A DNA stretch of 64,000 nucleotides from Photobacterium sanguinicancri. GTDB taxonomy: Bacteria > Pseudomonadota > Gammaproteobacteria > Enterobacterales > Vibrionaceae. Both the position numbers and the translations under genes were made by a program. Each line of letters opens with the position of its first letter. Position 1 is the first letter of the stretch. The notes under the pieces are model-generated. The model was not told the origin of the DNA. It was given only the letters and a program-made list of their open reading frames with translations, and searched no databases. Shown piece after piece: positions 26,488-35,032 of this stretch. The stretch covers positions 1,783,112 through 1,847,111 of the forward strand of contig NZ_AP024851.1 in the NCBI RefSeq assembly GCF_024346675.1. The letters are read 5' to 3'.

Positions 26488-26521
26488 GTCTTTTTCCAGA
26501 TCACTTCGTCTTATAGGTATA
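26488..26521 (+). promoter_or_regulatory. Candidate ECF promoter element, glutathione-transferase gene
   Basis: CGTCT at 26488 and CGTCTTATAGGTAT at 26508-26521 repeat the element before the C-S lyase gene with identical 20-base spacing and one mismatch in the 14-base block. It ends 33 bases before the coding start. Confidence 0.5.
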
Positions 26522-26554
26522 AACAAAATGAATTGACTGATTTTGGAGTGCCCA

Positions 26555-27265
26555 ATGATTAAACTGATTAGCTTTAAGAACTGCCCATTTGTACAGCGTG
26601 TTATGGGCTCTCTAATAATGGAAAATATTCCATTTGAAATTGAGTATATTGAACTCAGTAATAAGCCTCAGTGGTTCTTGGATATTGCGCCAAACGGCCA
26701 AGTACCAGTACTCATTACCGAGGATGAAACGGTATTGTTTGAATCTGATGCGATTGTGGAATACCTCGATGACAAATACACGCCGATAGAAGCATTAACA
26801 CCAGAGCAAAAAGCGCAGGATCGCGCGTGGTCGTATCAAGCCAGCAAACACTACATGCCACAGTGCGCTACCATGGGCAGTAAAGACCAAGAGACTTTTG
26901 AAAGCCGTTTAACCAACTTAGTGAAAGCATTTGCAAAAGCAGAAAATAAACTCGGTGAGAGTCAGTTTTTCAAAGGGAATTATATTTCGAATGTAGATAT
27001 CGCTTGGCTACCGCTATTGCACCGTGCATCTGTGATTAAAAATAAATCGGGTGTGGATATGCTTGAGGGCTTTCCTAAAGTCCAACAATGGCAGGCCGCT
27101 TTGATAGCTTCGGGTTTACCCGAAAAAACCGTTCCCCAAGATTTTGTCACCACTTTCAGCAATTTTTACCTAACAAACACCTATCTTGCTGATGTGATGA
27201 ATGGTGAGGATGATAGGTGTGAGTTATCAAGCTGTTCTGCTGTATCGAGCGCTTGCTGTCAGTAA
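26555..27265 (+). CDS. Glutathione S-transferase family protein
   Basis: A protein of 236 residues. The thioredoxin-like N-terminal domain carries KNCPFVQRV with a possible catalytic Cys10, the cis-Pro motif GQVPVL and the glutathione-gamma-Glu motif ESDAIVEYL. An all-helical C-terminal domain follows with a conserved Asp (NVDIAWLPLL). The ATG at 26555 is used because GGAG lies before it. The Cys in place of Tyr or Ser suggests the omega/beta-like thiol-transfer type. The final residues are Cys-rich (CELSSCSAVSSACCQ), which is unusual and could hold metal or sense redox state. It shares a promoter-like element with the C-S lyase gene. Confidence 0.85.
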   Translation: MIKLISFKNCPFVQRVMGSLIMENIPFEIEYIELSNKPQWFLDIAPNGQVPVLITEDETVLFESDAIVEYLDDKYTPIEALTPEQKAQDRAWSYQASKHYMPQCATMGSKDQETFESRLTNLVKAFAKAENKLGESQFFKGNYISNVDIAWLPLLHRASVIKNKSGVDMLEGFPKVQQWQAALIASGLPEKTVPQDFVTTFSNFYLTNTYLADVMNGEDDRCELSSCSAVSSACCQ

Positions 27266-27304
27266 TCGCGTTAAGATAAATGCTTTAGGCTGGAGCTTGA
27301 ATAA

Positions 27305-27362
27305 GGTTACGTACTTTATGTTTACCAAGTCTACTAATTGGTTTGGTTTAAGGTGCGTAACC
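27305..27362. repeat. Long-loop inverted repeat between convergent genes
   Basis: GGTTACGTAC (27305-27314) pairs with GTGCGTAACC (27353-27362) with one mismatch, and ACCAA/TTGGT can pair inside the loop. It lies between convergent genes and may help end transcription on either strand, although no T-tract is visible. Confidence 0.45.
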
Positions 27363-27385
27363 TAGGTTATTGTTGGCCTTATATG

Positions 27386-28750
27386 CTAATTGACCAAAAC
27401 CATCACCGCGATGAAGTGAACCACAAAGCCAACGAGCATTGGCACGCTGGTTCTTTTGACGACCTCAAAGGTTGATAACTTAGCGCCACCCGCAGAAACA
27501 ATCACACATGCCGCGACAGGCGAAGCTGCCCTTGCGAGTGCAGAGGCTTGCTGCATAGGTAGCATCATTGCCACTGGATTAGCGCCCATGGAGTGAGCGA
27601 CAGTCGGAACAATATCGACAAACGATAAGAAAGCCGCATTACCAGAACCCATCACCAAGGCAGCTAAACCAACCACAACAGCGAACACCAATGTTAGCAT
27701 TAAGGTTGGCATACCTGCGCCTTGCGCCGATTCAATCAGATGATTAATGGCACCAGTCGATTGAATGCCGTAAGCAAAGACTCCAGCTGCCACTAACAAG
27801 AACACCACGCCTGTTAATGCGTTGCCGCACCCTTTCATGAATGCCCCAAAGCAATCTAAACTCTCTTTGAGCGAGCGTGTTTTTATGCCTTCAAAGACCA
27901 ACGAGATAAACACAGAGATCAGCACGATAGTCACGACATCTAAGTGGATAGTACTGATCACCAGTTTGCTAAACATGATCGCGGCAATGATAGGTAGCAT
28001 AGGCAAAATTGCGTAAATGTTAGGCGCTGGATCAGGATCAGACGCAGTCGCGGCTTCAAGATCGGCATCAATCACATAGCCATCTTTCTTATCTTGGTGT
28101 GATTGCCACATTACATGGGCGACACCCACGGCCACAATTGCTACGGCACTGGTTGGCGCTTGGTAAGACAGGTAATCCATCAAACCCATTCCAACAGATT
28201 CACTGGCTTTAATCGCATCAACCCCTAATGGCGTTAAGGTTAAGCCTAGCGTAGAGGCAATAACCCCTGATGCCGATGCGCGTGATATCCCAAGACCAGT
28301 CAGAATCGGGTACAAGGTCACCATGAGTAACACGGCTAATGCGGTGGCACTTGGAATGGCTAACTGTAACGATGCACCTATGATGTAGCCGAAGAACAAC
28401 AGAATATTTTTGTTTTTTACGATAGATAATGGCTTCACCGCCAGCCTAACAATAACGGCATCGGCTTTTATCCGTGTCATTAACTCGGCAAACCCCATGA
28501 GCACCATGATCGTTAAACCCAGACCGCCAGCACGATAACCGAGCATGTAACTAATAAACTTAAACGGATCAAATGCTGCCAGGTTGGTAGAGGCTACCTT
28601 AGCAGGGAGTACATCTCCCCAACCAAAGAGGCCTGTGCAAGCCATCAGAATAATACCGGCCATAAATAAGATGGCTTCGGTTTTGTAGCCTGTCAGGATC
28701 AACCGAGCGGCAGCAATGATAACCAGTAGAACAACGAGTATTTGGATCAT
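27386..28750 (-). CDS. DcuC-family C4-dicarboxylate transporter
   Basis: An inner-membrane carrier of 454 residues with about 12-14 helices and a short cytoplasmic loop (WQSHQDKKDGYVIDADLEAA). The family motifs GSGNAAFLSF and ASALARAASPVAACVIV are present. DcuC carriers exchange or export succinate and other C4-dicarboxylates in anaerobic cells. Here the gene overlaps the end of pepT by four bases (ATGA), so translation is coupled. This suggests transport of a peptide-derived acid or amino acid, but the true substrate is not known. Confidence 0.82.
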   Translation of the reverse strand: MIQILVVLLVIIAAARLILTGYKTEAILFMAGIILMACTGLFGWGDVLPAKVASTNLAAFDPFKFISYMLGYRAGGLGLTIMVLMGFAELMTRIKADAVIVRLAVKPLSIVKNKNILLFFGYIIGASLQLAIPSATALAVLLMVTLYPILTGLGISRASASGVIASTLGLTLTPLGVDAIKASESVGMGLMDYLSYQAPTSAVAIVAVGVAHVMWQSHQDKKDGYVIDADLEAATASDPDPAPNIYAILPMLPIIAAIMFSKLVISTIHLDVVTIVLISVFISLVFEGIKTRSLKESLDCFGAFMKGCGNALTGVVFLLVAAGVFAYGIQSTGAINHLIESAQGAGMPTLMLTLVFAVVVGLAALVMGSGNAAFLSFVDIVPTVAHSMGANPVAMMLPMQQASALARAASPVAACVIVSAGGAKLSTFEVVKRTSVPMLVGFVVHFIAVMVLVN

Positions 28751-29985
28751 TGGTCGTCACCTTGTGCTATTCGAGTAATGATGGTTTGCACAACATTGGA
28801 AGCTGCGATCAACGAAGGCAGTGGGAGATACTCATTGATCGAGTGGAAGTTATGAGCGCCAGTAAAGATGTTCGGACATGGGATCCCATTGGCTGAGAAT
28901 ACCGCACCGTCGTAGCCGCCACGCATTGGGATCACCTTCATTTTGATCCCGTTACTTGCATACGCTTGCTCGGCAAGCTGAACCGCTTGTTGGCCAAGGT
29001 CGTTTTCAAGGTAATTCGAAACGTTCTCGTAGCGGTCAGCAATTTTGTAGCTCAGTGACTGCTCACCGTAGAGGTTTAAAAATGACTGACACGCGTTCTC
29101 GACGAAGGTTTTACGCTGGCTGTAACCTTCTTTGGTGAAGTCTCGAATATCAATGTTTAGTACCGTTTGGGCTGAGTTCCCTTCGAGTTTTTTCATCCAG
29201 TAGTAACCCTCTCGTCCTTCGGTATTTTCTGGGGTTTCAAGACGAGGGAAAAGACTGATGAAATCGTGTGCCATTAGAAGCGAGTTCTTTAAGTTACCTT
29301 TGGAGTTCATTGGGTGTGCGCTTTGGCCATGGAAGGTGATCACCGCGCCGCCTGCATTCCAGTTTTCTTTTACGAACTCACCAATGCCACAACAATCGAG
29401 CGTATAGCCAAAATCAGCGAAATCTGGGGTGTTGAATGCTGTCGCGCCAAGCAAACCTTGCTCTTCATCTGGCACAAAGGCGACTTTGACTTCACCATGT
29501 TGAATCGTGGTATCTGTCGTGAGTACGTGTAACGTATGCATGATGGCGGCAATGGCTGCTTTATCATCGGCACCCAGTAGGCTGGTGCCATCGGTGACAA
29601 AGATATCCTGATCTAGGTAGTCATTAAGATCTGGGTTGTCTTTTAGTGTAAGTACAGCGCCGTTACCCAGTGCAATGTCGCCACCTTGGTAATGAATTAA
29701 AGCAGCATGGGTGTCGCCCGTGTGCTCGCTGGAGGTATCAAGATGTCCAAAGAAAGCCACGGTTGGGTAGTTACCAGCGCAGTTTGCGGGTAGGGTGGCT
29801 GTCACAATCCCGTTGTCACGCTGCTCGATATCGACAAGCCCCTTCATGGCTTGGAGCTCGCTAACAATGCGTTTACCTAACTCGATTTGCCCCGGAGAAG
29901 AAGGCATGATCCCTGCTGCGCCCGCTTTTTGATTTGTGGTTGTGTTTATTGTTGTGTAGCCAAGAAAGCGTTGTTTAATATCCAT
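28747..29985 (-). CDS. pepT: Peptidase T (tripeptide aminopeptidase)
   Basis: A cytosolic zinc enzyme of 412 residues in the M20B family that removes the N-terminal residue from tripeptides. It shows FGHLDTS near residue 80 with the first metal His, LLGADDKAA with the bridging Asp, VPDEEQGLLGA with the catalytic and metal Glu, and GAHNFHSINEYL with the last metal His. The ATG at 29985 (MDIKQRF) is the usual PepT start; an upstream ATG at 30030 would add an atypical extension. The DcuC-like carrier gene is co-translated behind it. Confidence 0.95.
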   Translation of the reverse strand: MDIKQRFLGYTTINTTTNQKAGAAGIMPSSPGQIELGKRIVSELQAMKGLVDIEQRDNGIVTATLPANCAGNYPTVAFFGHLDTSSEHTGDTHAALIHYQGGDIALGNGAVLTLKDNPDLNDYLDQDIFVTDGTSLLGADDKAAIAAIMHTLHVLTTDTTIQHGEVKVAFVPDEEQGLLGATAFNTPDFADFGYTLDCCGIGEFVKENWNAGGAVITFHGQSAHPMNSKGNLKNSLLMAHDFISLFPRLETPENTEGREGYYWMKKLEGNSAQTVLNIDIRDFTKEGYSQRKTFVENACQSFLNLYGEQSLSYKIADRYENVSNYLENDLGQQAVQLAEQAYASNGIKMKVIPMRGGYDGAVFSANGIPCPNIFTGAHNFHSINEYLPLPSLIAASNVVQTIITRIAQGDDQ

Positions 29986-30280
29986 AATACATCTCGATTT
30001 ATGTGGCAAAAATCCAATATATCCATACATAAAGTAAGATTATTAATGTGTGTTATTCATGCTTATTTACATATGAATGAATAAAAATAATACAGGCCTG
30101 CAAAGTGTGATTCGAGCCGCATAAAAGCGCTAGGCAATTGTTATGATTCCAATTTTGGGTAATTAGTTCTTACTGACGATCTTGTTGGTACTAACGAGTC
30201 ACAGCAGTATTTAACTTGTGATCGCCACATATTAAAAGCTGATGGTTAATAAGCCTGCAATAAAAAGTTCAGACCATAAA
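29986..30280. other. pepT upstream region
   Basis: About 300 bases between pepT and the terminator of the next minus-strand operon. It should hold the pepT promoter; it is AT-rich near pepT. No gene or known regulatory site was identified. Confidence 0.4.
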
Positions 30281-30304
30281 AAGCCCAGCGAATAAGCTGG
30301 GCTT
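30276..30304 (-). terminator. Terminator of the NifU-like/GGGtGRT operon
   Basis: Stem AAGCCCAGC / GCTGGGCTT with loop GAATAA, preceded on the plus strand by an A-tract that is the U-tract of the minus transcript, 26 bases past the operon end. Confidence 0.9.
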
Positions 30305-30329
30305 AAAGAAAATAGTGTCGAACTAGGTG

Positions 30330-31304
30330 TTAGTGATGCAACTGCTGATCAACTGCAACAGCTAGTGCGACGGTCGCACCCACCATAGGGTTATTGCCCA
30401 TGCCGATGAATCCCATCATAGCTACGTGGGCTGGTACGGATGAACTCCCTGCGAATTGAGCGTCGGCGTGCATGCGGCCCATGGTATCGGTTAGGCCGTA
30501 AGAAGCAGGGCCTGCTGCGACATTATCGGGGTGTAAAGTACGGCCTGTACCACCGCCTGATGCGACAGAGAAATACGGTTTTTGCTGGGCATTGCGTTCT
30601 GATTTGTAGATCCCCGCCACTGGGTGTTGGAAACGGGTTGGGTTAGTCGAGTTACCCGTAATGCTGACATCCACTTGTTCACGGTGCATGATCGCCACCC
30701 CTTCGCGTACATCATCGGCCCCATAGCAAAGAATGTCACCGCGTAATTCGTTCGAGAAACGACGGCGGCTCACTTCGATTAATTCACCCGTATCGTAATT
30801 AAATTCGGTACGCACATAGGTAAAGCCATTAATGCGTGAGATCAGGTAAGCGGCATCTTTACCTAAACCGTTTAGGATCACTTTCAGTGGTGATTGACGG
30901 GCGCGGTTAGCGTTCATTGCAATTTTGATTGCCCCTTCCGCCGCCGCGAAAGATTCATGACCTGCTAAGAAGGCAAAGCATTGAGTGTCTTCATTCAATA
31001 AACGCGCCGCAAGAGCGCCATGGCCTAAACCGACTTTTCTCTGTGCAGCCACGCTGCCTGATTTACAAAAGGCTTGTAGCCCTTCGCCAATGGCAGTGGC
31101 GGCAGCTTCTGCGGTTAATACTTGGCGGTGTAGTGCAAGTGCAGTACCGAGGGTATAAGCATCACAGGCATTATCAAAAGCGATAGGCTGGGTGTCTAAT
31201 ACAATATCTTGTGGCGCAATTCCAAATGACAGGCAGTATTGTTTTGCCTCTTCTAACGACGACATGTTCATTTCTTGTAGGTATTGGTTAACTTGTGAAT
31301 TCAT
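30330..31304 (-). CDS. GGGtGRT family protein of unknown function
   Basis: A cytosolic protein of 324 residues named for the motif SGGGTGRTLHPDN near its C-terminus, which is intact. Other conserved-looking blocks are FLAGHESFAAAEGAIKIA and STNPTRFQHPVAGIYK. The family is known only as a companion of a NifU-like scaffold; its activity is not established. The start at 31304 has GAGGG before it, and the track-like longer frame would overlap the upstream gene. The gap to the scaffold gene is 13 bases, so they form one operon, here preceded by a fluoride riboswitch. Several small residues suggest a nucleotide or cofactor site, but none is proven. Confidence 0.88.
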   Translation of the reverse strand: MNSQVNQYLQEMNMSSLEEAKQYCLSFGIAPQDIVLDTQPIAFDNACDAYTLGTALALHRQVLTAEAAATAIGEGLQAFCKSGSVAAQRKVGLGHGALAARLLNEDTQCFAFLAGHESFAAAEGAIKIAMNANRARQSPLKVILNGLGKDAAYLISRINGFTYVRTEFNYDTGELIEVSRRRFSNELRGDILCYGADDVREGVAIMHREQVDVSITGNSTNPTRFQHPVAGIYKSERNAQQKPYFSVASGGGTGRTLHPDNVAAGPASYGLTDTMGRMHADAQFAGSSSVPAHVAMMGFIGMGNNPMVGATVALAVAVDQQLHH

Positions 31305-31317
31305 GATGCTGCCCTCG

Positions 31318-32010
31318 TTATGCGTTGCGCGGATTGATAGTGGTAACAGCTTCGCTAAAGCGACCATAAACACCTGTTGCATCGGACATGGCCTCTTCGG
31401 CTGACATGCCTTTTTCAACACTTGCCATCATTTTTCCGAGGTTGAGGTATTGGTAACCAATCACTTCGTTGTTGTCATCGAGTGCCAGTTTCGTTACGTA
31501 GCCTTCGGCGAGTTCCATATAACGCACCCCTTTAGCGGATGTGGCGTAACTGGTACCGACTTGGCTGCGTTGGGTTTTACCTAAATCTTCCAGTGCTGCG
31601 CCAATTTCTAAGCCGTCTTCAGAGAATGCAGATTGGCTGCGGCCATAAACAAGTTGTAAGAAGATTTCGCGCATGGCGACATTGATAGCATCGCAGACTA
31701 GGTCGGTATTGAGCGCTTCAAGCAGGGTTTTACCCGTCAGGATTTCTGCCGCCATTGAAGCAGAGTGGGTCATGCCCGAACAGCCAATGGTCTCGATGAG
31801 TGCTTCTTCGATGATGCCCTTTTTGATATTAAGGGTGAGCTTAGCCGCGCCTTGCTGTGGTGCGCATGTGCCCACGCCATGGCTTAAACCAGAGATGGCA
31901 ATAACATCGGTTGGACGGATCATTCGGCCTTCAACAGGGATAGGCGCAGAGGGGTGTAAATCGCCACGTTGAACGGGGCACATAGATTGAATTTCAGAAG
32001 AGTATTGCAT
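31318..32010 (-). CDS. NifU/IscU-like iron-sulfur scaffold protein
   Basis: A protein of 230 residues related to the Fe-S assembly scaffold domain. The segment IGCSGMTHSASMAAEILTGK carries the central Cys of the NifU_N fold; other Cys lie in SMCPVQRG near residue 11, GTCAPQQ near 49, and DLVCDAI. The spacing differs from classical IscU, so the cluster site is inferred. It is the first gene of an operon with the GGGtGRT protein. The mRNA leader of about 270 bases between the riboswitch aptamer and this start is unusually long and could hold the expression platform. Confidence 0.85.
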   Translation of the reverse strand: MQYSSEIQSMCPVQRGDLHPSAPIPVEGRMIRPTDVIAISGLSHGVGTCAPQQGAAKLTLNIKKGIIEEALIETIGCSGMTHSASMAAEILTGKTLLEALNTDLVCDAINVAMREIFLQLVYGRSQSAFSEDGLEIGAALEDLGKTQRSQVGTSYATSAKGVRYMELAEGYVTKLALDDNNEVIGYQYLNLGKMMASVEKGMSAEEAMSDATGVYGRFSEAVTTINPRNA

Positions 32011-32277
32011 GGCGTTTTCCTTAAAATGTCAGGAAAACAAGTGGGGTTGGCATGTCATATCCCTACAGAAAAATACTACCAATTTGAACAAGCCGCTGAT
32101 CGAATGCTGACGACAAAAGCAATATAAAATCGAGTCAAAACAATTGTCATTAGTGGTGCTAATAACAATAATTTTTATTAAGCGATAAGTGCTTTCATCC
32201 GTTACAAGGATCACGTGTTTGTTCAGATTGATATGAGCCACATCCGTCGCTCACCAACAGTTACACCTGTTTTCTTT

Positions 32278-32361
32278 TCTGTAGGAGTCATCAGCCACAT
32301 GGCGGTTGTTACCAGCCCCGTCGTAACGGTATTGGTATGGTAGGTGGAACCCCATCACCTT
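32278..32361 (-). ncRNA. Fluoride riboswitch (crcB motif)
   Basis: Read on the minus strand, the element has GGTGATGGGGTTCCACC (32359-32343), AACAACCGCC (32310-32301) and GGCTGATGACTCCTACAG (32296-32279), which match the conserved parts of the crcB fluoride aptamer. The first hairpin GGTG/CACC is complete. The pseudoknot pairs GGGGT with ACTCC (one G-U wobble), replacing other bases used in the Pseudomonas aptamer, so pairing is kept by covariation. An insert of about 35 bases between the two halves can form its own hairpin (TACCA/TGGTA around CCGT/ACGG). It lies in the leader of the NifU-like/GGGtGRT operon and should link that operon to fluoride. Confidence 0.92.
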
Positions 32362-32460
32362 TGTTAAACATGCTACTGCTTAAGTATGTTGCGCTGCAAT
32401 CAACTTTTTAGACGCGTTTTCTCTATAAAACGGTTTCTTTAGTATGAAATTAGCATAAAA

Positions 32461-32479
32461 GCGTGATGAGCATCACAAG
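32461..32479. promoter_or_regulatory. Candidate CRP or FNR site
   Basis: CGTGA-N6-TCACA matches the CRP consensus in nine of ten positions; the same bases also fit FNR (TGAT-N4-ATCA core) in eight of ten. It lies about 100 bases upstream of the fluoride aptamer, a plausible place for control of the NifU-like operon. Confidence 0.4.
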
Positions 32480-32546
32480 GGGGCGCTTTCATTGGGCGGC
32501 ATATTAGTCGGGCATTGGTTGCTATCACTTTGTCACGGTATTGATA

Positions 32547-32573
32547 TAAAAACGGCTGCCAATGGCAGCCGTT
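32547..32573 (-). terminator. Terminator of the sodium/solute symporter gene
   Basis: Perfect stem AACGGCTGCC / GGCAGCCGTT with loop AAT, with an A-tract on the plus-strand side that forms the minus-strand U-tract, 44 bases past the stop. Confidence 0.92.
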
Positions 32574-32616
32574 TGGTTCTATATGTAGGGTTACGCTAGG
32601 TTCAAGCTGTAATTAT

Positions 32617-34404
32617 TTAGCTTTCAGCTGATGCTGGTTTGTTATCTAGTGCTTGTTCCACTTTTTCGTCGACGGCTTTCACTAATAGTAGGCCGACGGT
32701 GAGTACGATCGAACCACATAAGACGAAGATCATTCTGCCCCAGAGTGGGTTAGGCAGTAAGAACATCGCCATGATAGCGACACCTGCGACAGCAATCAGT
32801 GATCCCAGCATGCGGCGTTGTTTATTATCTAGTTTCTTCTGTTCAGTCGACTCAGCCACTAATGGCGTTGCTAGGTTGTTGAAGAATTTATCGACATCCT
32901 TCTGACGGTGTTCTGCTAAAGGCTTGTAGAACAGTGTCGACATTAAGAAGAAACCAGCGGTGAAGATAAGGTGACCTATCAAACCAATGGCCACTTTAAG
33001 ATCTGACCATTCACGGCCTGTTAGCGGCTCTAGGTTGAACCAGTGTTGTACCATGTCTGCGGTGATCACGAATCCGACGAAGTAAGACACCACGCCACCC
33101 ATTACAAGCGTACCCCAGCCAGCCCAGTCTGGTGTCTTCTTAATGAAGAAGCCACAGAATGCAGGAATTGTCATAGGGAAGCCGATTAGCGCACCCACGT
33201 ACATCATGGTGTCGAACAGGCTGAGGCCTTTGAGTGAGTTAATGAACAAGGCAACCAAAATAATGGCGATACCGAAGAAGGTAGATGTCAGTTTAGAGAC
33301 CACAACCAGTTCTTTTTCAGTCGCGTTCGGGCGAAGAATAGGTTCGTAGAAGTTCTTAACAAAGATACCTGAGTTACGGTTTAGACCAGAGTCCATTGAA
33401 GACATAGTTGCTGCAAACATGGCGGCAATTAGTAGACCAACCATACCTGCTGGCATGTATTCTTGTACGAAGTATAAGTAAGCAAAGTCAGCGGCTTTCG
33501 ATGCTGCTTCAGGGTAGTGCGCAGCTAGGTCAACACCCTGGCCTGCGATGTACCAAGAAGGCATAAACCAAATAACAGGACCTAATGTCATTAATACACA
33601 AGCAAGCAGTGCGGCTTTTTTTGCGTTCTTAGAATCTTTAGCGGCAAGGTAACGGTATGAATTCAGCATGTTATTGGTGATGCTGAATTGCTTGAAGAAG
33701 ATGAAGAATGCCCAGATACCAAAGATGCTCAAGTAGTTTAGGTTATTACCTGAAACAAACGAAGCGCCTTCATCAACGGGGAAGTTGTTGACGATTTCTG
33801 TAACACCACCACCTTGAATAACCGCAACCACCGCACAAGTTACTGTTACTGCCATGATGATGACCATTTGCATGAAGTCAGAGGCGATAACGGCCCAAGA
33901 GCCACCTGTTACCGACATTACCAAGACCACTAAGCCGGTTAGGATAATTGTCGTGGTCATATCAAAACCAAAGATACCAGATGCGATGATTGCTAAACCA
34001 TTTAGCCAAATACCTGCCGAAATAACACTGTTCGGCATGCCAGACCAAGTGAAGACTTGCTCATTTGCTTTACCAAAACGCATACGAATAGCTTCAATCA
34101 CTGTGACTACGCGTAGCTGGCGGAACTTAGGTGCAAAGTACAGATAGTTCATGAGGTAGCCAAAGGCATTGGCTAGAAAAAGAATGGCAACGGCGAAACC
34201 ATCTGTGTATGCCTTACCGGCTGCGCCAGTGAAGGTCCATGCACTGAATTGTGTCATAAATGCCGTTGCCCCAACCATCCACCATAGCATGCTACCGCCC
34301 CCACGGAAGTAGTCGCTGGTCGTGCTGGTAAAAGTTCTAAACATCCATCCTATTGCGATAAGAAATAGAAAATAGATGCCTACAATAATTGTATTGAGTT
34401 CCAT
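32617..34404 (-). CDS. Sodium/solute symporter (SSS family), probable oligoalginate importer 1
   Basis: An inner-membrane carrier of 595 residues with about 13-14 helices. The N-terminal block LWWMVGATAFMTQFSAWTFT with AAGKAY, and FAATMSSMDSGLNRNSGIFVK, are typical of the SSS family and of the sugar-acid branch found in Vibrio alginate clusters (Toa-type carriers). It is closely similar in pattern to the carrier at 53644, including the late SEWSDLKV-like block, so the two are paralogues within the locus. AAAGG precedes the ATG. Two operator-like palindromes lie upstream (34466 and 34520). Import of unsaturated uronates or oligomers is inferred from context. Confidence 0.88.
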   Translation of the reverse strand: MELNTIIVGIYFLFLIAIGWMFRTFTSTTSDYFRGGGSMLWWMVGATAFMTQFSAWTFTGAAGKAYTDGFAVAILFLANAFGYLMNYLYFAPKFRQLRVVTVIEAIRMRFGKANEQVFTWSGMPNSVISAGIWLNGLAIIASGIFGFDMTTTIILTGLVVLVMSVTGGSWAVIASDFMQMVIIMAVTVTCAVVAVIQGGGVTEIVNNFPVDEGASFVSGNNLNYLSIFGIWAFFIFFKQFSITNNMLNSYRYLAAKDSKNAKKAALLACVLMTLGPVIWFMPSWYIAGQGVDLAAHYPEAASKAADFAYLYFVQEYMPAGMVGLLIAAMFAATMSSMDSGLNRNSGIFVKNFYEPILRPNATEKELVVVSKLTSTFFGIAIILVALFINSLKGLSLFDTMMYVGALIGFPMTIPAFCGFFIKKTPDWAGWGTLVMGGVVSYFVGFVITADMVQHWFNLEPLTGREWSDLKVAIGLIGHLIFTAGFFLMSTLFYKPLAEHRQKDVDKFFNNLATPLVAESTEQKKLDNKQRRMLGSLIAVAGVAIMAMFLLPNPLWGRMIFVLCGSIVLTVGLLLVKAVDEKVEQALDNKPASAES

Positions 34405-34465
34405 CTGTAGACCTTTTGATAGTTATTAAATGACTTGGGCTAATACTATCTAGGTTATTTTCTAT

Positions 34466-34476
34466 TTGTAGTATTA
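34466..34476. promoter_or_regulatory. Alginate-operator-like site (TTGTAGTATTA)
   Basis: It differs from the palindrome TTGTANTACAA in two positions and lies 62 bases upstream of the minus-strand symporter start. Confidence 0.45.
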
Positions 34477-34519
34477 TAACTCAAGATTGTGATTAATGAT
34501 CCGCTGCGATGTCATTAAA

Positions 34520-34530
34520 AAGTAATACAA
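34520..34530. promoter_or_regulatory. Alginate-operator-like site (AAGTAATACAA)
   Basis: It differs from the palindrome in two positions and is the second such site before the symporter gene. The adjoining bases AGTGA-N6-TCAGA (34530-34545) also resemble a CRP site in eight of ten positions. Confidence 0.45.
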
Positions 34531-34922
34531 GTGATCAAGCTCAGAAATTGATAAAGCAAAGTAAAAAAGCTCTATAGTTGGCATGAAACTGCCATGAATA
34601 ATCCGGGTGAGCATATTGGTTTGAGGTTTTTTAGTTTTTCTATGCAGTTATAGCTAGTTTTATAAGAGTTTAATGACTATTTATGGCTGTGGTGATTTAT
34701 GGGGTTGAGCAGCAGCTAACGTTAATAATGGAGAATAGTATGGTCCATCCATTACACCACTGTGATGAAGTGTGTTTTTTGCCTTGATTTCAATGTGTAT
34801 TTGTATGATTTAATTTGTGGTATTTAGTGTTTGTTTGATGTGTAATCTGATGGTTTTTATTGAGAGGGAGCAGAAGAGGCTAAGGAGGCGTGGGAAAAGA
34901 ATGAATTAAAATCGACAAAAAA
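34531..34922. other. Gene-free stretch between symporter and dehydrogenase genes
   Basis: About 390 bases, AT-rich, between the symporter promoter and the dehydrogenase terminator. No credible gene, RNA motif or further operator was seen. Confidence 0.4.
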
Positions 34923-34952
34923 ACCACTGAGGAAGAAGTAAACCTCAGTGGT
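34914..34952 (-). terminator. Terminator of the iron alcohol dehydrogenase gene
   Basis: Perfect 10-bp stem ACCACTGAGG / CCTCAGTGGT, with an A-tract on the plus-strand side giving the U-tract of the minus transcript. A second hairpin (CCCATCCT / AGGATGGG, 34982-35012) lies nearer to the gene. Confidence 0.85.
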
Positions 34953-35032
34953 ACAAAAGTCAGTTAGCTATGGATACATCACCCATCCTATGTTCTGCAG
35001 ACAAAGGATGGGGGGAGTAATAAGCTCAGTAA

